From NCBI GenBank assembly GCA_046348225.1, contig JAXMEQ010000005.1, positions 248,001-312,000 of the forward strand: 64,000 bases of DNA, read 5' to 3'. Source of the stretch: JAXMEQ01 sp046348225. GTDB taxonomy: Bacteria; Pseudomonadota; Gammaproteobacteria; Burkholderiales; Burkholderiaceae_C. Positions 35,447 through 44,451 of this stretch are shown here, piece after piece; position 1 is the first letter of the stretch; every line of letters begins with the position of its first letter. Position numbers and translations under genes: made by a program. The notes below the pieces were generated by a model. It worked only from the letters and a program-made list of their open reading frames with translations, did not search any database and was not told the origin of the DNA.

Positions 35447-35486
35447 ACTGGCGAACATTCCAGCACAGACCATCGCAGTACCCCCC

Positions 35487-36548
35487 ATGAATACCGTCCA
35501 GCTCGGCCAGAGCGATCTTCACGTCACTCCCATCTGCCTCGGCACCATGACATTTGGTGAACAGGTCAGCGAGCCTGATGCCCACCGCATTCTGGATCAC
35601 TCACTGGCGCGCGGCGTGAATTTTCTGGACACGGCGGAGATGTATTCGGTGCCGGCGCGGGCCGAGACCTGCGGGTCGACCGAAACCATCATCGGTAACT
35701 GGTTGGCCCGCAACCCGGGCGTGCGCCAGAAGGTCGTGCTGGCCACCAAGGTGGCCGGGCCATCGCGCGGCATGCCCTGGGTGCGCGATGGCGCAGGCAT
35801 GACAGCCGCCGACATCGTGGCCTCGTGCGAAGGCTCGCTGCGGCGGCTGCAGACCGACGTGATCGACCTGTACCAGATCCACTGGCCCGAGCGCCACGTG
35901 CCGGCGTTCGGCATGGTGTACTACGACCCGTCCAAGGAGCGTTCGCAGACCCCGATCCATGAGCAGCTGGAGGCGCTGGGCCGGCTGGTGCAGGCCGGCA
36001 AGGTGCGCCATATCGGCCTGTCCAACGAGACGCCCTACGGCGTGCACGAGTTCGTGCGTCTGGCCGAACAGCACGGCCTGCCGCGCATCGCCACCGTGCA
36101 GAACGTCTACTGCCTGGTGAGCCGTGCGCTGGACAACGGGCTGGACGAAACCCTGCACCGGCTGGGCGTGTCGCTGCTCGCCTATTCCCCGCTGGGCTTC
36201 GGGCTGCTCACGGGCAAGTACGACGCGAGCGGCACCGAGGGGGCCGACGCACCCAAGGACGCGCGCATTGCCAAATACGAGTCGGTGCGCAAGCAGCGCT
36301 GGGGCCGTCCCGAGGCACTGGTGGCGGCGCGCCAATACAACGAACTGGCCCGCGACAATGGCCTTACGCCAGTGCAGATGGCGCTGGCCTTTTGCTACAC
36401 CAATAGGCGGGTGGCCAGCACCATCATCGGAGTGACCTCGCTGGCGCAGCTGGACGACAACCTCAACGCCTGGGGTACGCAACTGTCGCCCGAGGTGCTG
36501 GCCGAGATCGACCGTATCCGCTGGGAACTGCGCGACCCCGCCCTCTGA
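35487..36548 (+). CDS. Aldo/keto reductase (Tas-like)
   Basis: A 353-residue NADPH-dependent oxidoreductase with a TIM barrel. The catalytic tetrad is seen as D-T-A-E-M-Y (Asp and Tyr, about 45-50), the Lys of L-A-T-K-V-A-G near 88, and H of Q-I-H-W near 130. I-G-L-S-N-E-T and the C-terminal I-I-G-V-T-S-L-A-Q-L nucleotide motif are present. It resembles Tas in length and motif order. ATG 35487 is preceded by a C run without a strong Shine-Dalgarno. YbaK follows 4 bases later. Confidence 0.93.
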   Translation: MNTVQLGQSDLHVTPICLGTMTFGEQVSEPDAHRILDHSLARGVNFLDTAEMYSVPARAETCGSTETIIGNWLARNPGVRQKVVLATKVAGPSRGMPWVRDGAGMTAADIVASCEGSLRRLQTDVIDLYQIHWPERHVPAFGMVYYDPSKERSQTPIHEQLEALGRLVQAGKVRHIGLSNETPYGVHEFVRLAEQHGLPRIATVQNVYCLVSRALDNGLDETLHRLGVSLLAYSPLGFGLLTGKYDASGTEGADAPKDARIAKYESVRKQRWGRPEALVAARQYNELARDNGLTPVQMALAFCYTNRRVASTIIGVTSLAQLDDNLNAWGTQLSPEVLAEIDRIRWELRDPAL

Positions 36549-36552
36549 GCCC

Positions 36553-37044
36553 ATGGCAAAGAAGGGACACGTCAGCGAAACCCCGGCCACGGCCCTGCTC
36601 AGGGCCCATGGCGTGGCCTTTACCGAGCACCCGTACGAGTACCTCGAGCACGGCGGTGCCCAGCACAGCGCCGAGGTGCTGGGGCTGGACCCGTTCACCG
36701 TGGTCAAGACGCTGGTGATGGAGGACGACAAGGCCCGCCCGCTGCTGGTGCTGATGCATGGCAACCGCAAGGTGTCCACCAAGACCCTGGCGCGGCAGAT
36801 CGGCGTGAAATCGGTAGCGCCCTGCCAGCCCGAGGTGGCCAACCGGCACAGCGGCTACCTGGTGGGCGGCACCTCGCCCTTTGGCACGCGGCGCGCCATG
36901 CCGGTCTATATCGAGGAAACCATCCTGGCGCTGCCGCGCATTGCCATCAATGGCGGGCGGCGCGGCTATCTGGTCGGCATCGACCCACAGGTCTGTGTTG
37001 CATTGCTGGACGCCAGGCCCGTGCGCTGCGCGCTGGACGAATGA
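36553..37044 (+). CDS. ybaK: Cys-tRNA(Pro)/aminoacyl-tRNA deacylase, YbaK family
   Basis: A 163-residue trans-editing protein that hydrolyses mischarged Cys-tRNA(Pro). Catalytic Lys is in T-V-V-K-T-L-V (K52), and the G-G-T-S-P-F-G loop (about 104-110) is diagnostic. M-A-K-K-G-H-V-S-E-T-P-A-T is a typical N-terminus. It starts 4 bases after the aldo/keto reductase stop and precedes plsY by 40 bases, on the same strand. Confidence 0.94.
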   Translation: MAKKGHVSETPATALLRAHGVAFTEHPYEYLEHGGAQHSAEVLGLDPFTVVKTLVMEDDKARPLLVLMHGNRKVSTKTLARQIGVKSVAPCQPEVANRHSGYLVGGTSPFGTRRAMPVYIEETILALPRIAINGGRRGYLVGIDPQVCVALLDARPVRCALDE

Positions 37045-37084
37045 GCGCGCTGGCAAAATAGCGCCTCTTCCGCTGGAGACCCTG

Positions 37085-37711
37085 TTGCAAGCCATTTATC
37101 CATTCCTGGCCACCGTGGCCGCGTACCTGCTGGGCTCGCTGTCCTTTGCGGTGATCGTCAGCCGCCTCATGGGACTGAAGGACCCGCGCACCTTCGGCAG
37201 CAAGAACCCCGGTGCCACCAATGTGCTGCGTTCCGGCAGCAAGGCGGCAGCGGTGGTGACCCTGCTGCTCGATGCCCTGAAGGGCTGGCTGCCCGTGGTG
37301 CTGGTGCGCTGGTTTGGCAAGCCCTACGGGCTGGAAGACGGCACGGTGGCGCTGGTCGGCCTGGCCGCTTTCCTCGGGCACCTGTGGCCGGTGTTCTTCC
37401 GCTTCCAGGGCGGCAAGGGGGTGGCCACCTTCATCGGTGTGGTGTTCGGTGTGGACCTGCTGCTCGGGTTGGCCACGGGGGCGACCTGGCTCATCATCGC
37501 GTACTTCTTCCGCTATTCCTCGCTGGCCTCGCTGGTGTCGGCGGCGTTTGCGCCGGTGTTCTACCTGATGGGCGACCGCATCCAGTGGTACAGCGAGCGC
37601 GCCGTCCTGTTCATGTTGTTCTTCATGGCGCTGCTGCTGGCTGTGCGGCACCGCGAAAACATCAACCGCTTGCTGGAAGGCAAGGAATCGAAACTGGGGG
37701 CCAAGAAATGA
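37085..37711 (+). CDS. plsY: Acyl-phosphate:glycerol-3-phosphate acyltransferase
   Basis: Inner-membrane enzyme that transfers an acyl group from acyl phosphate to glycerol 3-phosphate, first step of phospholipid synthesis. About 208 residues with five hydrophobic segments. Conserved cytoplasmic motifs are S-K-N-P-G-A-T-N-V-L-R, H-L-W-P-V-F-F and F-Q-G-G-K-G-V-A-T. TTG 37085 is chosen because GGAG sits 7 bases upstream and it starts L-Q-A-I-Y-P-F just before the first helix. Its TGA overlaps the RidA gene ATG. Confidence 0.94.
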   Translation: MQAIYPFLATVAAYLLGSLSFAVIVSRLMGLKDPRTFGSKNPGATNVLRSGSKAAAVVTLLLDALKGWLPVVLVRWFGKPYGLEDGTVALVGLAAFLGHLWPVFFRFQGGKGVATFIGVVFGVDLLLGLATGATWLIIAYFFRYSSLASLVSAAFAPVFYLMGDRIQWYSERAVLFMLFFMALLLAVRHRENINRLLEGKESKLGAKK

Positions 37712-38058
37712 GCACGATCCAGCGTTTTCACGTCGGTGCGCGGCTGAGCGAGATGGCCGTGCACAACGGCACCGTGTACCTGGCAGGCCAGGTGCCCGAT
37801 GACCCGACCAAGGACATCGCAGGGCAGACCGCCGAGGTACTGGCCAATATTGACAGGCTGCTTGCCGAAGCGGGCACCGACAAGTCGCGCATTCTCATGA
37901 CCCAGATCTTTCTGGCCGACCTGGACGATTTCCCAGGCATGAACGCCGTCTGGGACGCCTGGGTGGTGCCGGGCCAGACCCCGCCAAGGGCCACCGTGCA
38001 GGCCCGGCTGGCCCGGCCGGAATGGTTGATTGAAGTGGTGGTGACCGCGGCCGTCTGA
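37708..38058 (+). CDS. RidA (YjgF/YER057c) family protein
   Basis: A 116-residue member of the enamine/imine deaminase superfamily that clears reactive 2-aminoacrylate-type intermediates. L-A-G-Q-V-P-D-D, the central Q-T-A-E-V-L-A-N-I-D, the Q-I-F-L-A-D-L-D-D-F strand and P-P-R-A-T-V-Q-A with the substrate-binding Arg are conserved. The N-terminus R-F-H-V-G-A-R-L-S-E places it in an Rid subgroup other than archetypal RidA. Start ATGA overlaps the plsY stop. Confidence 0.92.
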   Translation: MSTIQRFHVGARLSEMAVHNGTVYLAGQVPDDPTKDIAGQTAEVLANIDRLLAEAGTDKSRILMTQIFLADLDDFPGMNAVWDAWVVPGQTPPRATVQARLARPEWLIEVVVTAAV

Positions 38059-38066
38059 GGCTGCGC

Positions 38067-39680
38067 TCAGGGCTCGATCACGCTCCGCGTGACCACCGGG
38101 GGTGCTTCACCCAGGTGGAATTTGAGCTTGCGGTCGCGCAATGACACGTCATCGGCCGTCACGCGGTCGAACCGGCGCAGGTGTTCCGTCCATGACTCGT
38201 CGGTGATCTGCTCCACAAAGCGGCCGGGCTCGTACATGTCGTGCAGCAACACCCACTCGAGGGCGCCCTGACGCATCCGGCTGCGCCGGCTTTCCTGCAT
38301 CAGGGCCCGAAACTCCTGCGCCCGCGCCGGGTCGATCCGGTACTCGATCTGCACCTGGATGCGACCGGTGCCGGGCGGCTCATGGGCCACCGGTACCTTG
38401 AACACGCGCGACGGCGTGAGGTCTTCCTCCATGTTGTGCGCCGGCATCAGGCGCTGCGCAAGGAACATGGCCAGCACGCCCGTGAATGCCGCAGTGCCCA
38501 GGCTCACATGAATGGTGGTCAGCGTGGCGACCTGCCCCCAGAGGGCGGCGCCCGCGGCGGTCGAGCCCATGATCGCCATCTGGTAGATCGACATGCCGCG
38601 CGCGCGCACCCAGTCAGGCAGGGCCATCTGCGCCGCCACGGTCAGGGAGTTGGCCACGGAAATCCAGGCAATGCCGGCAAAGAACATGGCGGGTACGGCC
38701 AGGTAAACGCTGGGTGCCCAGGCGACGGCCAGCGTGCCGGCGGCCTGCAGCATGGCGCCCGCCAGCAGCAACCGCTCATGTGAGATGAATTGCCGGATGC
38801 GCTGCATCGACAGTGCCGCCAGGATGGCGCCGGCACCCATGGCGGCCAGCAGCAGGGTGAAGGTGCCCGCGCCACCTCCCTGCAGGCCGCGCGCCACCAG
38901 GGGCAGCAGTGCCAGCAGGGCCGTGGAATGCAGGAAAAACAGGGAGATGCGCACCAGCACACCTTGCAGCCGGCGGGACTGCTTGACGAACTGGACCCCC
39001 ACGCGAATGGCGCTGCTGAGCCGTTCGCGGCCCAGCGGGTTGACCGTGTGCTCGCGCCGCCAGCGCATGATCACAAAGCCGGCGGCCAGCGACAGGACGG
39101 CGTTCAGGCCAAACACGTATTCGCTGCCGGCGCTGGCGATCAGCGCCCCCGCCACCAGCGGGCCGATGATGCGCGACGCGTTCATCGCCACGCCATTGAG
39201 CGCCAGCGCGGCTGGCAGCTGGACCCGCGGCACCAGCTCCGGCACGATGGCGGCAAATACCGGCCAGCGCATGGCCAGCCCCACGCCGTTGGCGAACGTC
39301 AGCACCAGCAGCAATGGCGCCGTCATCCAGCCCATCAGGATGGCCATACAGGTCAGTGTGGCCATGGCCGCCACCCAGAACTGCGTGACCATGAAGTAAC
39401 GGCGCCGGTCGAGGATGTCAGCCAGCGCGCCGCTGGGCAGGCCCAGCAGGAACACCGGCAGGGTGGACGCGGACTGCACCAATGCCACCCACAGTGGCGA
39501 CGGCGCCAGCGACGTCATCAACCAGGCGGCCGCGACATCGTTCATCCACATGCAGGTGTTGGCGGTGAGCCAGGTGGCCCAGAGCATGCGGAACACCGGT
39601 TGCCCGAGCGGCGAGAACGCCGAAGGCGGGGCCGCCGCCGGGGTGGTGGGCGGGGCGTCGAGTGGTTGGTCCAGCGGCAT
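38067..39680 (-). CDS. MFS transporter with C-terminal soluble domain
   Basis: A 537-residue major facilitator of the MFS_3/enterobactin-exporter-like type. Residues about 20-405 form twelve membrane segments, including L-G-L-P-S-G-A-L-A-D-I-L-D-R-R (the loop 2-3 motif). The last roughly 100 residues are a soluble ferredoxin-like domain (R-I-Q-V-Q-I-E-Y-R-I-D-P and the downstream W-V-L-L-H-D-M) that recurs in this family. Substrate unknown. It is convergent with the RidA gene (8-base gap) and next to the aspartic protease gene. Confidence 0.92.
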   Translation of the reverse strand: MPLDQPLDAPPTTPAAAPPSAFSPLGQPVFRMLWATWLTANTCMWMNDVAAAWLMTSLAPSPLWVALVQSASTLPVFLLGLPSGALADILDRRRYFMVTQFWVAAMATLTCMAILMGWMTAPLLLVLTFANGVGLAMRWPVFAAIVPELVPRVQLPAALALNGVAMNASRIIGPLVAGALIASAGSEYVFGLNAVLSLAAGFVIMRWRREHTVNPLGRERLSSAIRVGVQFVKQSRRLQGVLVRISLFFLHSTALLALLPLVARGLQGGGAGTFTLLLAAMGAGAILAALSMQRIRQFISHERLLLAGAMLQAAGTLAVAWAPSVYLAVPAMFFAGIAWISVANSLTVAAQMALPDWVRARGMSIYQMAIMGSTAAGAALWGQVATLTTIHVSLGTAAFTGVLAMFLAQRLMPAHNMEEDLTPSRVFKVPVAHEPPGTGRIQVQIEYRIDPARAQEFRALMQESRRSRMRQGALEWVLLHDMYEPGRFVEQITDESWTEHLRRFDRVTADDVSLRDRKLKFHLGEAPPVVTRSVIEP

Positions 39681-39683
39681 GGA

Positions 39684-40328
39684 TCAGTAACGACGCTCGA
39701 GCACCAGCTGGTCGTTGTCGCGACGCATCTGGAAGCGCGTGAGGAAGCTGTTGCCCAGCAGGATGTAGGGCATGGCGTGCGGCGCCACCACGGCATCGAC
39801 GCCATGAACTTCCACATCGCCAATACGGACGGAATCCAGCCGCACCTTCCAGGCCGCTACCACGCCATTGGCGGTGGACAACTGGCCTTGCTGCCCGCTG
39901 CGGTAGTTCAGGCCCATGCGGTCGGCGTCTGCAGCCCCCATGGCGACCATGGTGGCGCCCGTATCCACCATGAACTGCACCGTGCGCCCGTTGATGGCCC
40001 CGAGCGTCATGAAATGGCCGCCCGTCCCGGCCGTCAGGACGATCCGGCTGCCGCGGGGACCGCCCCCGCCACGGCCGCCCACACTGGCGGGCGCATCGCC
40101 CACACGCAACGTGTGGCGCTTGCCATTGATTTCCAGCACCGCTTCGTCCCCCGAGGTGGAGACCACCCGCACGCCCTGGTGTGACTCACCCGGGGGTACG
40201 GCCTTGGGGGTTGCGCCGTCGACGATCAGCAGTGCACGGTTGCCCAGCATGCCCTGCAGCGCGACGGTCTGCGCGAGCGCAGGCCCCGACAGCGCCACCG
40301 CAAGCAGCAGTGCCAGCAGCGCTTGCAT
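39684..40328 (-). CDS. Retropepsin-like aspartic protease (clan AA)
   Basis: A 214-residue protein with a Sec signal peptide (about 1-20, ending A-L-A-Q). A glycine-rich spacer (G-G-R-G-G-G-G-P-R-G) separates an N-terminal small domain from a C-terminal retropepsin domain with the active-site triad M-V-D-T-G-A-T near residue 120. The start is ATG 40328, overlapping the yajQ TGA (ATGA). Such periplasmic or envelope aspartic proteases are common in proteobacteria; their targets are mostly unknown. Coupled to yajQ. Confidence 0.9.
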   Translation of the reverse strand: MQALLALLLAVALSGPALAQTVALQGMLGNRALLIVDGATPKAVPPGESHQGVRVVSTSGDEAVLEINGKRHTLRVGDAPASVGGRGGGGPRGSRIVLTAGTGGHFMTLGAINGRTVQFMVDTGATMVAMGAADADRMGLNYRSGQQGQLSTANGVVAAWKVRLDSVRIGDVEVHGVDAVVAPHAMPYILLGNSFLTRFQMRRDNDQLVLERRY

Positions 40329-40813
40329 CAATCCCTGAAGTTGTTGAAGCTCAGCGGCACGTCCGTCACGTCCTTGCGGATCAGCGCCATCGCGGCCTGG
40401 AGGTCATCGCGCTTGGCGCCGGTCACGCGTACGGCGTCGCCCTGGATGGCGGCCTGCACCTTGAGCTTGCTGTCCTTGATGAGGCGCGTGATTTTCTTGG
40501 CCAGTTCGGACTCGATGCCGTTGCGCACCTTGATGACCTGTTTGACCTTGTCGCCCCCGACCTTCTGGACATCGCCCTTGTCCAGGAAGCGCACGTCCAC
40601 ATTGCGCTTGGACAGCTTGTTGCGCAGGATGTCTTCCACCTGCACCAGCTGGAAATCGGCATCGCCGAACAGCGTGATTTCCTTGTCCTTGAGTTCGATC
40701 GCGGCGGATGTGCCCTTGAAATCGAAGCGCGTTCCGATTTCCTTGGCTGCGTTGTCCACCGCGTTCCTGACTTCGACCAGGTTGGGTTCGCAGACAGTAT
40801 CAAAAGACGGCAT
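40328..40813 (-). CDS. yajQ: YajQ family nucleotide (c-di-GMP)-binding protein
   Basis: A 161-residue protein with two ferredoxin-like halves. M-P-S-F-D-T-V-C-E-P-N, V-D-N-A-A-K-E-I-G-T-R-F-D-F-K and the final D-V-P-L-S-F-N-N-F-R-D are diagnostic. ATG 40813 gives the canonical start; an earlier in-frame start is not needed. Members bind c-di-GMP or nucleic acid; a role in signalling or virulence is known in other species, not shown here. Divergent from murB (55-base gap). Confidence 0.96.
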   Translation of the reverse strand: MPSFDTVCEPNLVEVRNAVDNAAKEIGTRFDFKGTSAAIELKDKEITLFGDADFQLVQVEDILRNKLSKRNVDVRFLDKGDVQKVGGDKVKQVIKVRNGIESELAKKITRLIKDSKLKVQAAIQGDAVRVTGAKRDDLQAAMALIRKDVTDVPLSFNNFRD

Positions 40814-40868
40814 GAAAACTCCCTCATGGATGTCTCGCGGGCAATGGCCCGGATGCGACAATTCTCCC

Positions 40869-41909
40869 ATGATCGCGGAGCAAAACGTTCACCTGCAGGC
40901 CCACAACACCTTCGGCATCGTCGCCAAGGCCCGTGAGCTGGTGCGGGTGACTTCCGTAGACGACGCCCGGGCCGTGGCCGCCGAGCCGGCGCTGTCGGCC
41001 CAGCCCAAGTTTGTGCTGGGCGGCGGCAGCAACATCGTGCTGACGGGGGATGTCAAGCCGCTGGTGCTGAAGGTCGAAATCATGGGCCGCCGGCTGGTCG
41101 AAGAATCCGCCCGGGCCTGGGTGGTGGAGGCCGGCGCAGGCGAGAACTGGCACGACTTCGTGGTGTGGACGCTGGCGCAAGGCATTCCGGGGCTGGAAAA
41201 CCTGTCGCTGATCCCTGGCACCGTGGGGGCTGCGCCAGTCCAGAACATCGGCGCCTACGGGGTCGAACTGCAAGACCGTTTTGACGCGCTGGACGCCGTG
41301 GATTTGCAGACGGGGCGCAGCTTCACGCTGGATGCAGCGCAGTGCGCGTTTGGGTACCGCGATTCAGTGTTCAAGCACCAAGGCGGGCTCGGGCTGGCCG
41401 GGCGGGCGCTGATCACACAGGTGCGGTTCCGGCTGCCGAAGCCCTGGAAGCCCGTGCTGGGCTACCTTGACCTGGAGCGCAAGATGCAGGAAACGGGCAT
41501 TCGCGAGCCGTCGGCCCAGCAGATCCATGAATGGGTCTGTGCCATCCGTCGCGCCAAGCTGCCCGACTGGCGTGTGCTGGGCAATGCCGGCAGCTTCTTC
41601 AAGAACCCGACCGTCTCGCCCGAGCAGTGCAGCGACATCATCGCGCGCGAACCGGGCATCGTGCACTACCCCATGCCCGACGGCAGCGTGAAGCTGGCGG
41701 CAGGCTGGCTGATCGACGCCTGTGGCTGGAAAGGCAAATCGGTGGGCAACGCGGGGGTGTACGAAAAGCAGGCACTGGTACTGGTCAACCGCGGTGGGCT
41801 CGCCAACCCGGCCACAGGTGGTGAAGTCATGACCCTGGCCCGGGCCATCCAGACCAGCGTGTACGAGCGGTTCGGCATCCGGCTCGAACCCGAGCCGGTG
41901 GTGGTTTAA
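40869..41909 (+). CDS. murB: UDP-N-acetylenolpyruvoylglucosamine reductase
   Basis: FAD/NADPH enzyme making UDP-MurNAc, essential for peptidoglycan. 346 residues, the E. coli-like long type I form. FAD motifs are G-G-G-S-N-I-V-L (about 51-58) and I-P-G-T-V-G-A-A-P-V-Q-N-I-G-A-Y-G; the catalytic Ser is in N-A-G-S-F-F-K-N-P (about 242) and the final Glu in L-E-P-E-P-V. The N-terminal A-H-N-T-F-G is typical. ATG 40869 begins M-I-A-E-Q-N. Confidence 0.97.
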   Translation: MIAEQNVHLQAHNTFGIVAKARELVRVTSVDDARAVAAEPALSAQPKFVLGGGSNIVLTGDVKPLVLKVEIMGRRLVEESARAWVVEAGAGENWHDFVVWTLAQGIPGLENLSLIPGTVGAAPVQNIGAYGVELQDRFDALDAVDLQTGRSFTLDAAQCAFGYRDSVFKHQGGLGLAGRALITQVRFRLPKPWKPVLGYLDLERKMQETGIREPSAQQIHEWVCAIRRAKLPDWRVLGNAGSFFKNPTVSPEQCSDIIAREPGIVHYPMPDGSVKLAAGWLIDACGWKGKSVGNAGVYEKQALVLVNRGGLANPATGGEVMTLARAIQTSVYERFGIRLEPEPVVV

Positions 41910-41911
41910 GG

Positions 41912-41932
41912 CCCCGCCCCTCGAATGCGGGG
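41912..41932 (+). terminator. Weak hairpin after murB
   Basis: CCCCGC pairs with GCGGGG around a 9-base loop, followed by only two T. A modest candidate terminator ahead of the secreted-protein gene. Confidence 0.4.
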
Positions 41933-41987
41933 TTGCTGGCGTTCGGTGGGTTGCCTACATTGCTGTTTTCTGCCGGAGTATCCGACG

Positions 41988-43103
41988 ATGCTGAATGCCA
42001 AAACCGCTCTCGTGTCTGTCGTCCTGTCGTGCCTGGCATTGCCCGGTCATGCGCAGTTCGGCTCTCTGCTGAATGCCATCACCGGGCGAAGCAATGCGCC
42101 CAAGCCAGAGCAGGCCGCCGCCGCTGCCCAGGGCACGCCGTCCATGCCCCAGGCCACGCCAGCCGAAATCGAGGCAGCCCTGGCGGCCCCCATTGCCCCA
42201 CTGGAGGCGGCGGGGCTGGCCAAAGGGCAGGCCACGCTCAAGGGCAAGCGCTTCTACATTGCCGAATACCGCGTGCTGTTCGAGATCGGCGGTAGCGTGA
42301 CCGCCAACACCCGCGCCGCCTATTTCGGCGGCACCAACTACGGCGCGACCAACGTACGGGTCAACTACCTGGTGCCCACACCCGACATCAAGCTGCTGCA
42401 GGCGATGACCGACAAGGCCTACGCCGACTTTCTGACCCGGCTGGAAGCGGCGGGGCTGAAACCCGAGCCCGCCGAGGCCTTCGTGAAGGAGCACGGTGCG
42501 ATCTACGAGGCCACGCAGGAGGCGAGCAAACCCGGCGCCGAGGTGTATGAAGACGTGGAGCTGGGCTACGGCAAGCGCAAGTACCTGGTGCTGGTGCCCA
42601 CCGGCACGAAGATGGTGCCGCGCGGCTTTGCCGGCATCGGTGCCGGCAACATCGGCAAACGCATCGACTTCAGCAAGGGCAACCTGGAGGCCGTGTCGGT
42701 CGGGATGGTGGTGAACCTGGCGGCGCAGGAGTCATCGGGCGGCGGCTCGTCGCTGTTCAAGCGTGGCTCCAACGCCAACGCATCGGCGGCGATGGAAGTG
42801 GCCATGGCGCCCAAGCAGTTGGGTGTGCTGCAAACCCACGCCCTGACCCACGTGGTCAGCCTGAATGGCCCGCTGCCCGTGCCGGGCCAGTTTGCCAACC
42901 TGCGCGAAACCGGCGGCTACGACACCCAGAAGGACACGGCGGTCAAGGCGCTGCAGATTTTTGGCGCCCTGACGATGGGCGTGGCCGCCAACACCAGCAA
43001 GCGGATTGACATGGCGCTCGATGTGGACAACGCCGCGCTGGCTCGCCACGCCCTGCAGGGCATGGCGGCGGTCAATCAGGCCGCAGTGGCGGGCATTAAC
43101 TAG
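41988..43103 (+). CDS. Secreted protein of unknown function
   Basis: A 371-residue protein with a Sec signal peptide (about 1-22, ending P-G-H-A). The mature part starts Q-F-G-S-L-L-N-A-I-T-G-R-S-N-A-P-K and a Gln/Ala/Pro linker precedes K-G-Q-A-T-L-K-G-K-R-F-Y-I-A-E-Y-R. Glycine-rich blocks (F-A-G-I-G-A-G-N-I-G-K-R) follow. I recognise no family. CGGAG lies upstream of ATG 41988. It overlaps the convergent argG by 8 bases at the 3' end. Likely periplasmic. Confidence 0.82.
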   Translation: MLNAKTALVSVVLSCLALPGHAQFGSLLNAITGRSNAPKPEQAAAAAQGTPSMPQATPAEIEAALAAPIAPLEAAGLAKGQATLKGKRFYIAEYRVLFEIGGSVTANTRAAYFGGTNYGATNVRVNYLVPTPDIKLLQAMTDKAYADFLTRLEAAGLKPEPAEAFVKEHGAIYEATQEASKPGAEVYEDVELGYGKRKYLVLVPTGTKMVPRGFAGIGAGNIGKRIDFSKGNLEAVSVGMVVNLAAQESSGGGSSLFKRGSNANASAAMEVAMAPKQLGVLQTHALTHVVSLNGPLPVPGQFANLRETGGYDTQKDTAVKALQIFGALTMGVAANTSKRIDMALDVDNAALARHALQGMAAVNQAAVAGIN

Positions 43104-44439
43104 GCTGCTTGCCGCTGCCGAGCTGGGGCAGCACCGCGCCATCACCCAGGGCCAACAGGCCGCTACGGCTGTAGATGCCCAGCTTCTCGCGTGTGTCCAC
43201 GATGTCCAGGTTGCGCATGGTCAGCTGGCCGATGCGGTCGGCCGGCGAGAACGGCGCGTCCTCGACCTTCTCCATGCTCAGGCGCTCAGGCTTGTAGGTG
43301 AGGTTGGGGCTCTCGGTGTTCAGCAGCGAGTAGTCGTTGCCGCGGCGCAGCTCCAGCGTCACTTCGCCGGTGACGGCAAGCGCCACCCAGCGTTGTGCGG
43401 TTTCGCGCAGCATGATGGCTTGCGGATCGAACCAGCGGCCCTGGTACAGCAGTCGGCCCAGTTTCAGGCCGTTCATGCGGTACTGCTCGATGGTGTCTTC
43501 GTTGTGAATGCCCGTCACCAGCCGCTCGTAGGCGATGTGCAGCAGCGCCAGACCGGGCGCCTCGTAGATGCCCCGGCTCTTGGCCTCGATGATGCGGTTC
43601 TCGATCTGGTCGCTCATGCCCAGGCCGTGGCGACCCCCGATGCGGTTGGCCTCGAGGATCAGTTCCACCGGGCTGGCAAAGGTCTGGCCGTTCAGGGCAA
43701 CGGGTTGGCCTTCCTCGAAGCGCACCGTCACTTCCTCGGCCTTCACGGGAACGTCATCCTTCCAGAAGGCCACGCCCATGATCGGGTTGACGATGCGGAT
43801 GCCGCTGTTCAGGTGTTCCAGGTCCTTGGCTTCGTGCGTGGCGCCCAGCATGTTGCTGTCGGTGCTGTAGGCCTTCTCGGCGCTCATCTTGTAGCCAAAG
43901 CCGTGCGCCGTCATGAAGGCGCTCATCTCGGCGCGGCCGCCCAGTTCGTCGATGAACAGCTGGTCCAGCCAGGGCTTGTAGATGCGCAGGCTGGGGTTGG
44001 TCAGCAGGCCGTAGCGGTAGAAGCGTTCAATGTCGTTGCCCTTGAAGGTACTGCCGTCGCCCCAGATGTTGACGTCGTCTTCTTTCATGGCCGACACCAG
44101 CATGGTGCCGGTGACCGCACGGCCCAGCGGCGTGGTGTTGAAGTAGGTGATGCCGGCAGTGCTGATGTGGAAGGCGCCCGCCTGCAGGGCGGCAATGCCC
44201 TCGTGCGCCAGCTGCAGCCGGCAGTCCACCAGGCGGGCGTTCTCCGCACCGTACTCCAGGGCCTTGCGCGGGATGGCGTCGTAGTCGGGTTCGTCGGGTT
44301 GGCCCAGGTTGGCGGTGTAGGCGTAGGGCACCGCGCCCTTGAGCTTCATCCAGAGAAGGGCGGCGCTGGTGTCCAGTCCGCCCGAGAAGGCGATGCCGAC
44401 CTTCTGGCCGACAGGGAGGTTTTGCAGAATCGTGGCCAT
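43096..44439 (-). CDS. argG: Argininosuccinate synthase
   Basis: Condenses citrulline and aspartate, using ATP, in arginine biosynthesis. 447 residues, the longer E. coli-like type. P-loop-like A-F-S-G-G-L-D-T-S-A (17-26), then Y-T-A-N-L-G-Q-P-D-E-P-D, A-L-Q-A-G-A-F-H and the C-terminal A-L-G-D-G-A-V-L-P are conserved. ATG 44439 begins M-A-T-I-L-Q-N-L. The ppnP stop lies 12 bases upstream, so argG may be cotranscribed with ppnP on the minus strand. Confidence 0.97.
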   Translation of the reverse strand: MATILQNLPVGQKVGIAFSGGLDTSAALLWMKLKGAVPYAYTANLGQPDEPDYDAIPRKALEYGAENARLVDCRLQLAHEGIAALQAGAFHISTAGITYFNTTPLGRAVTGTMLVSAMKEDDVNIWGDGSTFKGNDIERFYRYGLLTNPSLRIYKPWLDQLFIDELGGRAEMSAFMTAHGFGYKMSAEKAYSTDSNMLGATHEAKDLEHLNSGIRIVNPIMGVAFWKDDVPVKAEEVTVRFEEGQPVALNGQTFASPVELILEANRIGGRHGLGMSDQIENRIIEAKSRGIYEAPGLALLHIAYERLVTGIHNEDTIEQYRMNGLKLGRLLYQGRWFDPQAIMLRETAQRWVALAVTGEVTLELRRGNDYSLLNTESPNLTYKPERLSMEKVEDAPFSPADRIGQLTMRNLDIVDTREKLGIYSRSGLLALGDGAVLPQLGSGKQPS

Positions 44440-44451
44440 GGTGATGGGGCT

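Noticed and set aside
38790..40184. 464-codon plus-strand open frame opposite the MFS gene and aspartic protease gene
   Set aside because: Shadow frame rich in His, Gln and Arg; both opposite genes have intact motifs.
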